A model generated the notes under the pieces. It ran no database searches, was not told where the DNA came from, and saw only the letters and a program-made list of their open reading frames with translations. Shown here piece after piece: positions 7,542-14,720 of a stretch of DNA of 56,060 nucleotides. Where the stretch lies: contig CAJMQE010000015.1 in assembly GCA_905215405.1 (NCBI GenBank), positions 1-56,060 of the forward strand. Direction: 5' to 3'. The translations under genes were made by a program, and so were the position numbers. Positions within the stretch are counted from its first letter, which is position 1. Each line of letters opens with the position of its first letter. The stretch comes from an uncultured bacterium (lineage in GTDB: Bacteria; Bacillota; Clostridia; Lachnospirales; Lachnospiraceae).

Positions 7542-8540
7542 ATGCATATGGCAGATGCATTGATATCACCAGCAGTTGCTGGCACAATGTTTGTATGCAC
7601 TGCAACAGCAGCAGCTTATTCAGTCAGGAAAGTAAGACTGGAAGGAGATATGAAAAAAATTCCTGTAATGGGAGTAATGGGAGCTTTTGTTTTTGCAGCC
7701 CAGATGATCAATTTTTCAATTCCTGGAACAGGTTCGAGTGGACATCTTTGTGGTGGATTGCTTCTTGCAGCACTACTTGGACCGCAGGCAGCTTTTCTGG
7801 CAATGATCGGAGTACTATTGATCCAATGTCTGGTGTTTGCAGATGGAGGATTATTAGCATTGGGATGTAATATCTGGAATATGGCTTTTTATGGATGTTT
7901 TGTAGGCTATTATTTATTCTGGAGACCTATGATGAAGAATGGATTAGGAAAGAAAAAGATTGTTGTAGCCGCTATTCTAGGTTCGGTCGTTACGTTACAG
8001 ATGGGAGCATTTAGTGTATCACTTGAGACGCTGGCATCTGGAATTACAGATCTGCCTTTTACAACATTTCTTTCTATGATGCAGCCGATTCACCTGGTTA
8101 TTGGTCTGGTGGAAGGTTTGATTACATCGGCAGTGCTTGTATTTTTATATGAAGCAAGACCTGAGATGCTGATGGAAAGCAGAAAAAGTCAGTTGGAAAA
8201 CAGATTAACGTTAAGAAAAACATTGTTGGTCCTGTGTGTTGGTGTTGTTATGATTGCAGGTGGATTGTCACTGGTTGCATCATCTGATCCTGATGGGCTG
8301 GAATGGTCAATAGAAAAATTAACAGGATCAACAGAGCTCGAATCAGATGAGCAAGGTATTTACAATACTGCAGATAAGGTACAGAAAACAACTGCATTGC
8401 TGCCGGATTATCAGTTCAAAGACAGTGATACAGTGACGGGAACATCGATTTCCGGTGTGCTTGGTTCAACAGTTGTATTGGTAGTGTGTGCGGGAGTTTG
8501 CTTTATTATCAGTAGGAAAAGAAAGAAACGTATGGAATGA
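7542..8540 (+). CDS. cbiM: CbiM-CbiN fusion, cobalt ECF transporter substrate-binding component
   Basis: 332 aa. It starts MHMADALISP: the N-terminal Met-His of CbiM/NikM proteins places His2 as a metal ligand. GTGSSGHL (62-69) supplies the second conserved His. Several helices follow. Residues 230-325 form a CbiN/PDGLE-type module: a helix, PDGLEW (250-255), an external loop and a last helix (about 303-323). CbiM and CbiN are often separate proteins; here they are one. With cbiQ and cbiO downstream it imports Co2+ (or Ni2+). I saw no cobalamin or NiCo riboswitch in the 150 bases upstream. A possible -10 (TAAAAT, 7473-7478) has only a weak -35. Confidence 0.9.
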   Translation: MHMADALISPAVAGTMFVCTATAAAYSVRKVRLEGDMKKIPVMGVMGAFVFAAQMINFSIPGTGSSGHLCGGLLLAALLGPQAAFLAMIGVLLIQCLVFADGGLLALGCNIWNMAFYGCFVGYYLFWRPMMKNGLGKKKIVVAAILGSVVTLQMGAFSVSLETLASGITDLPFTTFLSMMQPIHLVIGLVEGLITSAVLVFLYEARPEMLMESRKSQLENRLTLRKTLLVLCVGVVMIAGGLSLVASSDPDGLEWSIEKLTGSTELESDEQGIYNTADKVQKTTALLPDYQFKDSDTVTGTSISGVLGSTVVLVVCAGVCFIISRKRKKRME

Positions 8541-8578
8541 GCCAGACAGGATAAAAAGAGTAAAATAAGTGAAATAAC

Positions 8579-9364
8579 ATGAGTAGAAAAATGAACAAAA
8601 TAACTGGAGCAATTTACGAAATTCATCATATGGATGAATTAGCAGATAGAGACCAATGGGTAAACAGAGTTCATCCATTGGTCAAATTTCTGATTACACT
8701 GTTTTACATTATTTCAGTGGTAAGCAACAAGCGATTGAATTTGGCAGGAAGTCTTGTAATGGGAGTATATCCAATAATATTGTTCATGCTAAGTGAACTG
8801 TCTGTTAAGGATAGTTTTAAGAGAATTCGGTTGATCGTACCGGTGATTTGCGTAATTGGTGTTGTTAATATTTTCACGGATACCACGGAACTCTATGTGA
8901 TTGGAACATTTGCAGTAACAACAGGGATGGTCTCGATGATGACGCTGATTTGTAAGGGGATTAATACAGTGCTGGCATCGTATCTTTTCATTGCAACAAC
9001 GTCAATAGAGAAAATCTGTTATGCATTGCGGTTGCTTCATATTCCGAAGATTCTGGTTACACAGGTGCTACTTTCTTATCGATATATCAGCGTACTGCTT
9101 CAGGAAGTAAATAAAACAGTACAGGCATATGCACTTCGTGCGCCACATCAGAAAGGGATACAGTACAGGGTCTGGGGTTCGATGGTCGGACAGTTACTGC
9201 TAAGAAGTATTGACCGGGCAGGCGTGGTATATGAAAGCATGGTTCTACGCGGCTTTACAGGTGAGTTCTATCATGGGAAAACGAAAAGTTGCAGTTACCG
9301 TGACTATGGCTATCTGATGAGCTGGACTGTGATCATTAGTGCGTTGAGATTGATATGGCGGTAA
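8579..9364 (+). CDS. cbiQ: CbiQ, ECF transporter transmembrane coupling subunit
   Basis: 261 aa. The early motif WVNRVHPLVKFLITL is typical of EcfT/CbiQ. Several helices follow, then the two coupling-helix motifs of the family, YALRAP (about 183-188) and VLRGF (about 221-225), which dock the ATPase. It couples ATP hydrolysis by CbiO to cobalt uptake by CbiM. It starts 38 bases after cbiM. Its 3' end lies in a 17-base tandem duplication that also supplies the SD of cbiO. Confidence 0.88.
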   Translation: MSRKMNKITGAIYEIHHMDELADRDQWVNRVHPLVKFLITLFYIISVVSNKRLNLAGSLVMGVYPIILFMLSELSVKDSFKRIRLIVPVICVIGVVNIFTDTTELYVIGTFAVTTGMVSMMTLICKGINTVLASYLFIATTSIEKICYALRLLHIPKILVTQVLLSYRYISVLLQEVNKTVQAYALRAPHQKGIQYRVWGSMVGQLLLRSIDRAGVVYESMVLRGFTGEFYHGKTKSCSYRDYGYLMSWTVIISALRLIWR

Positions 9365-9375
9365 GATTGATATGG
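9347..9375 (+). repeat. 17-base tandem duplication at the cbiQ/cbiO junction
   Basis: AGATTGATATGG occurs at 9347-9358 and again at 9364-9375. The second copy runs directly into GGAGGTGA, the SD of cbiO, and contains an alternative ATG (9372). Confidence 0.6.
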
Positions 9376-9383
9376 AGGTGAGC

Positions 9384-10136
9384 ATGTTACAGGAAATGGA
9401 GAGAAAGATGAATCCGATTCAGATAGAATTAGAGAAGGTAGATTTTGGATATGAAAAAGAAAGGCAAGTCTTGCATGATATTTCATTTACAGCACGTGAA
9501 AATGAGAGTATCGGGCTGATAGGCGCAAATGGAATGGGAAAATCAACATTGCTTAAACTGTTGGTCGGACTGGAAACTGGCTATCAGGGAAAAATCTATA
9601 TGAAAGATATGGCGGTTGTTCCCAAGATGATGGCAGAAATCCGGGAAAAGATCGGATACATATTTCAAGACTCAGAAAATCAGCTGTTTATGACAAATGT
9701 CTATGATGAAATAGCATTTGCACCCAGAAATTACGGCTTTCAGGAAGAAGAAGTAAAAATCCGGGTTGAGGCAGCGTTAGAGCAGATAAAAATTACACAT
9801 TTGAAAGAGAAACAGATCTATAAACTTTCTGGTGGAGAGAAAAAACTTGTTTCTATTGCAACAGTTCTGGCCATGACACCAGACATTATATTGATGGATG
9901 AACCGACAATCGCGCTCGATCCCAAGAACAGGCGTAACCTGATCGGAATACTAAATCAGCTTTCAAGTATGAAGATAATAGCAAGTCATGATCTGGATAT
10001 GATCATGGACACGTGTACGCGAGTAATACTGATTTACAATGGAAAATTGATCAGAGATGGTAGCACAGATGAAATTCTTACAGATAAAAAATTGCTGGAG
10101 GAGCATGGACTGGAACTTCCATTACGTCTGCAGTAA
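9384..10136 (+). CDS. cbiO: CbiO, ECF cobalt transporter ATPase
   Basis: 250 aa from ATG 9384, chosen because GGAGGTGA lies five bases upstream. ATG 9372 is in frame but has no SD. Walker A is GANGMGKST (47-55). A Q-loop (YIFQDSENQLFM, where QDxxxQLF is typical of ECF ATPases), signature LSGGE, Walker B IILMDEPT and H-loop ASHD are present. All residues needed for ATPase activity are there. It is the only ATPase in the operon, so it should act as a homodimer. Confidence 0.92.
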   Translation: MLQEMERKMNPIQIELEKVDFGYEKERQVLHDISFTARENESIGLIGANGMGKSTLLKLLVGLETGYQGKIYMKDMAVVPKMMAEIREKIGYIFQDSENQLFMTNVYDEIAFAPRNYGFQEEEVKIRVEAALEQIKITHLKEKQIYKLSGGEKKLVSIATVLAMTPDIILMDEPTIALDPKNRRNLIGILNQLSSMKIIASHDLDMIMDTCTRVILIYNGKLIRDGSTDEILTDKKLLEEHGLELPLRLQ

Positions 10137-10173
10137 GTTGAGAGAAAAGGATTATTGGATATTTAAATAATAG

Positions 10174-10350
10174 TTGAAGCATATAGAATTAAAACAAATA
10201 GGATTCAAACAAGGATCGAAACAAGAATTGAAACAAATAGGATTCAAACAAGGATTGAAACAAATATTCAAACAAATAGAATTCATAAAAGGATTCAAAA
10301 AAATAGAATTCAAGCAAATAACATTCAATCATATAGAATTCTATAGAATA
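10174..10350 (+). repeat. short-unit degenerate tandem repeat (AAACAAATAGGATTC-like)
   Basis: About twelve variants of AAACAAATAGGATTC and AAACAAGGATTG follow each other. AAACAAATAGGATTCAAAC begins identically at 10192 and 10231. Unit lengths are 12 or 15 bases, all multiples of three, so a 60-codon frame from a TTG stays open and would read (L)KQIGFKQG repeats. There is no SD, and the peptide would be almost only K, Q, I, F, E and G, so I treat it as a DNA repeat. Confidence 0.7.
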
Positions 10351-10376
10351 AAATAAGATATGTTAAGGCAACGGAT

Positions 10377-10414
10377 GATACCATGTGATTTATAAATACG
10401 TGGTATCTTTTTTT
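10377..10414 (+). terminator. rho-independent terminator of the cbi operon
   Basis: The stem GATACCATG / CGTGGTATC (one mismatch) is followed by seven T. It is the first terminator after cbiO and lies downstream of the repeat tract, so the tract is probably transcribed. Confidence 0.8.
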
Positions 10415-10585
10415 CTGAAGAAATGTATTGGTAGGCTAAATTTACATTATGCTGGTACTTAGGTATCAAAGACAGAAAAATACAGGAAGATAAGCAGGGT
10501 AGTACTCCTATTTGGCAGATGATATAATTTAGTGATTCAATATATGAAGTGTTACAATAGGAAATGCAGCATTTTCAGACTGTAA

Positions 10586-10801
10586 AGCACTCGTTCGATT
10601 AAATGGAAAGAGCATCTAAAAAGTATTGTGTTTGAATGGTTACAAAATACTAATTCTTTATATGGAGAAGATGCATTTGCATATAAAGAAACTCGCGTAA
10701 CCATTATTACAACGAAAGAAACCTGGCAGAACAGTATGCAATTGATAATCAAGTTCTCTATGAGATCAGGGATGATTTATCATAGAAGGGCAGTAGAATA
10801 A
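10586..10801 (+). pseudogene. possible decayed coding fragment
   Basis: The 536 bases from 10357 to 10893 contain no intact gene. One frame is open from 10586 to a stop at 10799 and reads protein-like sequence (WKEHLKSIVFEWL, then AYKETRVTIITT), with no start codon or SD. It may be the C-terminal end of a lost gene. I recognise no family. Confidence 0.25.
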
Positions 10802-10893
10802 TAACAGTTTGCAATTAATTGTAGCATAGATGACGAAGATTAAAATACAATAGATTAAACAAAAGTATCTAACAGAAAGGAAATTGTAAAGAT

Positions 10894-11580
10894 ATGAATC
10901 ATTCAGCATGGCAGCTTGCAGATACACAGACAAAGCAGAAAATATTAGATTCAGAAGTAAAAAGGAATAAAACGAGGATAAAATTTGTATTAATTCTGGG
11001 ATCGATATTTTTTATCATTATCTCAGGGTTTATTTTATTTTTGCAGTCCAGCGATGAAGAAGCAGTTATAGATAACATACTGGGGTATTCACATAATAAT
11101 CCTCCAACTTATTTTGTCGCAAGTGATACGCTCAATAATATGATCTCTGGTCGCAAATATCAGTATAAAAGCGGACAGACAGAGGAAGAGTATAAGGAAC
11201 AACAGCAACAGGAAATTAAAGAGGCAAAAAAGGAAGCTCACAGTCAGACAGTGCTTCATTACTGGTGGTATTATCTGGTAGCATTTCTGGTGATTTTGTT
11301 TATCGGCATATGTTATCTTTTATATTATCGCAGTATTATAAAAGAATATATTTCTTCAGATCTCTATATCAGATCCGCAAGATGTGTACAAAAGAGGGAA
11401 TATGGCAGAGAATTTAAAACGTATACAGTTACTTTAAAATACCCTGAATCAGAGGAACTGTCCGATTATGATGTAAGTAGTTCTGATTACTTTGCCGCGG
11501 CACCAGATGTGTTACTTACATTGGTATCGACAGGTAGTATAGGAGATGATTTTGAGGGAATTTATAATCTGAACGATTGA
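10894..11580 (+). CDS. two-TM membrane protein, unknown function
   Basis: 228 aa with an AAAGGAAA SD. A cytoplasmic basic N-terminus precedes helix 1 (about 29-50). Then comes an external, Gln/Glu/Lys-rich segment of about 75 aa with a coiled-coil-like stretch (EEEYKEQQQQEIKEAKKEA), helix 2 (about 128-148) and a cytoplasmic domain (about 150-228) with strand-like segments (TYTVTLKYP). I know no family. It stands alone, and the next gene is 144 bases away across A+T-rich DNA with imperfect GAGCTTAA-type repeats. Confidence 0.6.
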   Translation: MNHSAWQLADTQTKQKILDSEVKRNKTRIKFVLILGSIFFIIISGFILFLQSSDEEAVIDNILGYSHNNPPTYFVASDTLNNMISGRKYQYKSGQTEEEYKEQQQQEIKEAKKEAHSQTVLHYWWYYLVAFLVILFIGICYLLYYRSIIKEYISSDLYIRSARCVQKREYGREFKTYTVTLKYPESEELSDYDVSSSDYFAAAPDVLLTLVSTGSIGDDFEGIYNLND

Positions 11581-11724
11581 GCTTAATGGTTCAGATTAAT
11601 GGTTGAGCTTATGGTAGAATTTTAACGGTTGATCTTAACGTAGAGCTTAACGGGGGATGGTAAGAACGTGAGATTTGTTTTATAATGACTGTTGTAGAAA
11701 GAGGAAAGTATCAAGGGGGCAAAA

Positions 11725-12366
11725 ATGAAAATAATGAATAAGGTACTGGAAAGAAAAGAGGCTGAGCACATATTAGAGCAGTCTTATAATAAAAATCCCG
11801 GACCATGGAAGGCACATAGTATTGCTGTAGCGATCAATGCAGAAAAAATCGCCGAAGGGGTAGCAAAAAATGGTGGTAATATGAATTCGGATACTGCTTA
11901 CGTCTGTGGATTGTTACATGATATTGGAAGAAGAGCCGGTCAGACCGCATTTATGCATACACTTGATGGATTCAATTATCTGAAAGAGCTTGGATATGAT
12001 GACGTGGCACGCATATGTCTGACGCACTCGTTTCCGGTGAAAGATATAATGACTTATTTTGGTGAATTCGATTGTTCTGATGAGCAAAGATCTTTTGTGG
12101 AAACATTTCTTTCGAATGCAGAATATGATGACTATGATAGGTTGATTCAATTGTGTGATGCAATCTCACTTCCACAGGGAGCGTGTCTTATGGAAAAAAG
12201 GCTGATTGATGTAGCACTGCGCCATGGAATTCCTGATTTTACCATTGAAAAATGGAAGGCTTTTCTGCATCTAAAGCAATATTTTGATGAGTTATGTAAT
12301 TGCAATATATATCAGTTGCTTCCCAATATAGTTGAAACGACTTTCGGTTTTGAGATTGGAAAATAA
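11725..12366 (+). CDS. HD-domain metal-dependent phosphohydrolase
   Basis: 213 aa. The HD superfamily metal site is visible: His31 (WKAHS), His65-Asp66 (LLHDIGR), His78, His100 and Asp144 (LCDAIS). The two extra His between HD and the last Asp fit the bimetal HD hydrolases that act on phosphomonoesters or nucleotides. The substrate cannot be read from sequence. GGGGG before the ATG is the SD; ATG 11734 is an alternative start. A strong hairpin terminator follows, so it is a single-gene unit. Confidence 0.8.
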   Translation: MKIMNKVLERKEAEHILEQSYNKNPGPWKAHSIAVAINAEKIAEGVAKNGGNMNSDTAYVCGLLHDIGRRAGQTAFMHTLDGFNYLKELGYDDVARICLTHSFPVKDIMTYFGEFDCSDEQRSFVETFLSNAEYDDYDRLIQLCDAISLPQGACLMEKRLIDVALRHGIPDFTIEKWKAFLHLKQYFDELCNCNIYQLLPNIVETTFGFEIGK

Positions 12367-12382
12367 ATTTGATTTCGTATTT

Positions 12383-12410
12383 AAGGACGGTGTAACGACC
12401 GTCCTTTTGT
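12383..12410 (+). terminator. rho-independent terminator after HD hydrolase gene
   Basis: A G+C-rich perfect 9-bp stem, AAGGACGGT / ACCGTCCTT, ends in TTTTGT. The T run is short. Confidence 0.75.
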
Positions 12411-12495
12411 GTTAAAATACAGGTATAACAGTAGAGACAAGTGCTTAGAAAAAATTATAAATCGGTAACATTTAGAAAGTGAAAAATATAATTAT

Positions 12496-13494
12496 ATGAG
12501 ATTAGAGGAAGCATATAAAATTCTGGACATTCAAGAAGATGCAGATGAAAAAACAATAAAACAGCATTTTCACAGAAAAATCAGTCAGTATCACCCAGAT
12601 GCATCTTTAGGAACAAAGCTGGAAAATGTGGAAAAGGCTCAAAAGATCAATGAAGCCTACGCGTTGTTGAAAAAGAGTATTGCATCAGGAAGAATGAATA
12701 CAGCAAGGAAAATGAAAAAGCAAAAAGAACCAATATGGCCTGGCAAAGTAAATGAAGCTGCTTTTGTGGAAAGAAATATTTATGTGTCATTTTTTTCGAG
12801 TGAATGGAGGCAGGATGATTGCAATCAAGTCACTAGGGGAAGGTATCTGTGGGATCCTGATCTGGAAGAATTTGAACTGCTGCTTCGAAGCCTGAATCAT
12901 GCGGTATTAGATTTGATGGAACAGATCGAGCGGCAAAATGAAATATATCATGTGGATGAGTATATGAAGAAGATGCGTTTTCCATATCAGACCAAACTGT
13001 TTCATTGTTTGGCCAGTCAGTTCATTTATCCTGTCAGTTGTTTAAGGAAGATTGCGCAGCCATATCAGACAGAGCAGTCTGGAAAAATTATTTATAAGTT
13101 TCGTGCATTTCTTGGAGTGAAAAAAACTTCACCTTTATTTTATACAATGGGAAAACTTAAAGAAGGGGACTTGCTGTATCCTGTATCCCTAAAAAATAAC
13201 CGGATTATGGTGGCCGATGCAGATGGAAGTGAATTGGGACACTTATCTATTGAGGAAGATCAGCTCTATTATATTTTGATTCCGATACTCGAAAGTCATA
13301 AAGCACAGGTAAAAATAGTAGTTGATGAATCACAGGTGAATCGAAAACATCGGCCATTTCAGGTGACAGTAAATGTTGCGCTATATTTACGTATGGAGCA
13401 GTCGGTTGAAGAAATTATAAAAAAGAATCAGAATCTTGTTATTGCTGGAATACTGGAGCAATATGATACATTTATAAAAAATGAATATAGTTAG
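12496..13494 (+). CDS. J-domain (DnaJ-like) protein with unknown C-terminal region
   Basis: 332 aa. Residues 1-60 are a J domain with the essential HPD at 33-35 (YHPDAS) and the surrounding helices (EEAYKILDI, AQKINEAYALL). It should stimulate an Hsp70 ATPase. There is no Gly/Phe region or zinc finger, so it is not a general DnaJ. The remaining 270 aa carry strand- and helix-rich sequence (WDPDLEEFELLLRSLNHAVL) that I do not recognise and may recruit a specific client. It stands alone. No SD is obvious before the ATG. Confidence 0.75.
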   Translation: MRLEEAYKILDIQEDADEKTIKQHFHRKISQYHPDASLGTKLENVEKAQKINEAYALLKKSIASGRMNTARKMKKQKEPIWPGKVNEAAFVERNIYVSFFSSEWRQDDCNQVTRGRYLWDPDLEEFELLLRSLNHAVLDLMEQIERQNEIYHVDEYMKKMRFPYQTKLFHCLASQFIYPVSCLRKIAQPYQTEQSGKIIYKFRAFLGVKKTSPLFYTMGKLKEGDLLYPVSLKNNRIMVADADGSELGHLSIEEDQLYYILIPILESHKAQVKIVVDESQVNRKHRPFQVTVNVALYLRMEQSVEEIIKKNQNLVIAGILEQYDTFIKNEYS

Positions 13495-13607
13495 CTGCAT
13501 TATACGCTTTCTTTCATATTGAGCTCTGAAAATCTTCAAGGTTTTTTCACAGGTTTTCCTGTATAATGGGATATGGAGAATGATAAATGGGGAAAGGAGG
13601 AATAAAT

Positions 13608-14180
13608 ATGAGAACTGATGTTAGAATTCGTCCCGAAGAACACAGAGATTATAAAGATATCATCCGATTAATTCTTTGTTCGTTTCAGCAAGGGACGAAT
13701 TATTCAGATGGAATGGATGTTGTTGCTTTAGTTCAGGAAATCAGAGAATCACAATATTATCTTCCAGAATTATCTTTTGTGGCCGAAATAGAGAATAAAA
13801 TTGTTGGATTTTTTCTTTTCTCAGGATTTCCTTTATCTAGGACAAATGAGGGAAAACATATTAAGGGAATTGAGTCTGAAATGGTATTACTTGCCCCTGT
13901 GGCTGTACACGAAGATTATTTTCGGCAGGGCGTTGGTAGTACAATGATAAGGCTTGGAATTGAAAAAGTGAAAGAGAAGGGGTACAAAGGAATTATTGTA
14001 GAGGGGAATCCTACATTTTATAACAAAGTTGGATTTCAGACATCCGCAGAATACGGAATCTATCCAACAAGTGGCTGGCCGATGGATGATCCAAGATGTA
14101 TGATGTGCCAGGAAACATATCCACAGGCATTGAACGAGATTCAAGGTTATGTGGTCTATGATATGTATTATAATACTTAA
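13608..14180 (+). CDS. GNAT-family N-acetyltransferase
   Basis: 190 aa from ATG 13608, which has AAAGGAGG seven bases upstream. An ATG at 13587 has none. The acetyl-CoA-binding motif A is RQGVGS (106-111), preceded by the strand LLAPVAV and followed by helix STMIRLGIEKVKEKG. The end (PTFYNKVGFQ, then Tyr-rich sequence) resembles YhbS-type GNATs. A -10-like TATAAT lies at 13562-13567. The substrate is unknown. Confidence 0.82.
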   Translation: MRTDVRIRPEEHRDYKDIIRLILCSFQQGTNYSDGMDVVALVQEIRESQYYLPELSFVAEIENKIVGFFLFSGFPLSRTNEGKHIKGIESEMVLLAPVAVHEDYFRQGVGSTMIRLGIEKVKEKGYKGIIVEGNPTFYNKVGFQTSAEYGIYPTSGWPMDDPRCMMCQETYPQALNEIQGYVVYDMYYNT

Positions 14181-14249
14181 CAGCTTACAGTATTGAAAGA
14201 GAAAAGAAAAAGGAGAATGTAGTGGGCAATCTGCTACAAAAGAGAAAGT

Positions 14250-14498
14250 ATGAATCATAAATTAGAGATGAATGTTTCACCAATATGTTCAAAGAATGGT
14301 AAAAAGTATGCTTTTGTATCATTTACGGATGGTAAAAGAAAAGCAGAAGGAAAAATACCGGATTGTAAGATCTTTTCTAATCAGGATTTTAGCGAAGGAG
14401 AAGTTGCACAGTTAGAACTTTATATGAAGAAAGAGCTTCCACAGTTGAAAAAAATGGCCGCTGGTATTCATCTGCTGGATGCATTTATGAAAAATTAA
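14250..14498 (+). CDS. conserved-type small protein, unknown
   Basis: 82 aa with an AGAGAAAG SD. It is soluble with mixed charge. The N-terminal half is strand-like (KYAFVSFTDGKRKAEGKIPDC) and the C-terminal half helical (EGEVAQLELYMKKELPQLKKM). A terminator follows closely and the GNAT gene lies 70 bases upstream, so the two may be cotranscribed. No function can be assigned. Confidence 0.6.
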   Translation: MNHKLEMNVSPICSKNGKKYAFVSFTDGKRKAEGKIPDCKIFSNQDFSEGEVAQLELYMKKELPQLKKMAAGIHLLDAFMKN

Positions 14499-14520
14499 AC
14501 AGATACTTTAAAGGTTTTAG

Positions 14521-14555
14521 AAGCCGCATCATTATATTTTATGATGCGGTTTCTT
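14521..14555 (+). terminator. rho-independent terminator
   Basis: The stem AAGCCGCATCAT / ATGATGCGGTTT has a short A/T loop and a modest T/C tail. It closes the GNAT and 82-aa gene unit before the pectate lyase gene. Confidence 0.7.
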
Positions 14556-14720
14556 GAATTATGTATACAACATACAATAATGAATATTATTTCCTATAGA
14601 ACGAGCTGGAACATGTACCAATTAACTATATAGATAATTGTGCATATTTGCTAATATAATAAATGCAACTACTGTTTTATTATATCATTTGCACAAAAAA
14701 GTGCATGAGGAGGAGAAAGG

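Noticed and set aside
7469..7870. Cys/Trp/Ser-rich ORF overlapping the start of cbiM
   Set aside because: It lies in another frame of a clearly conserved cbiM and has no SD or family resemblance.
10174..10356. 60-aa Lys/Gln-rich ORF as a real gene
   Set aside because: No SD, a TTG start and pure repeat composition; better explained as a DNA repeat.
13887..14258. 123-aa minus-strand ORF opposite the GNAT gene
   Set aside because: Antisense shadow of a conserved acetyltransferase; Cys/His-rich random composition.
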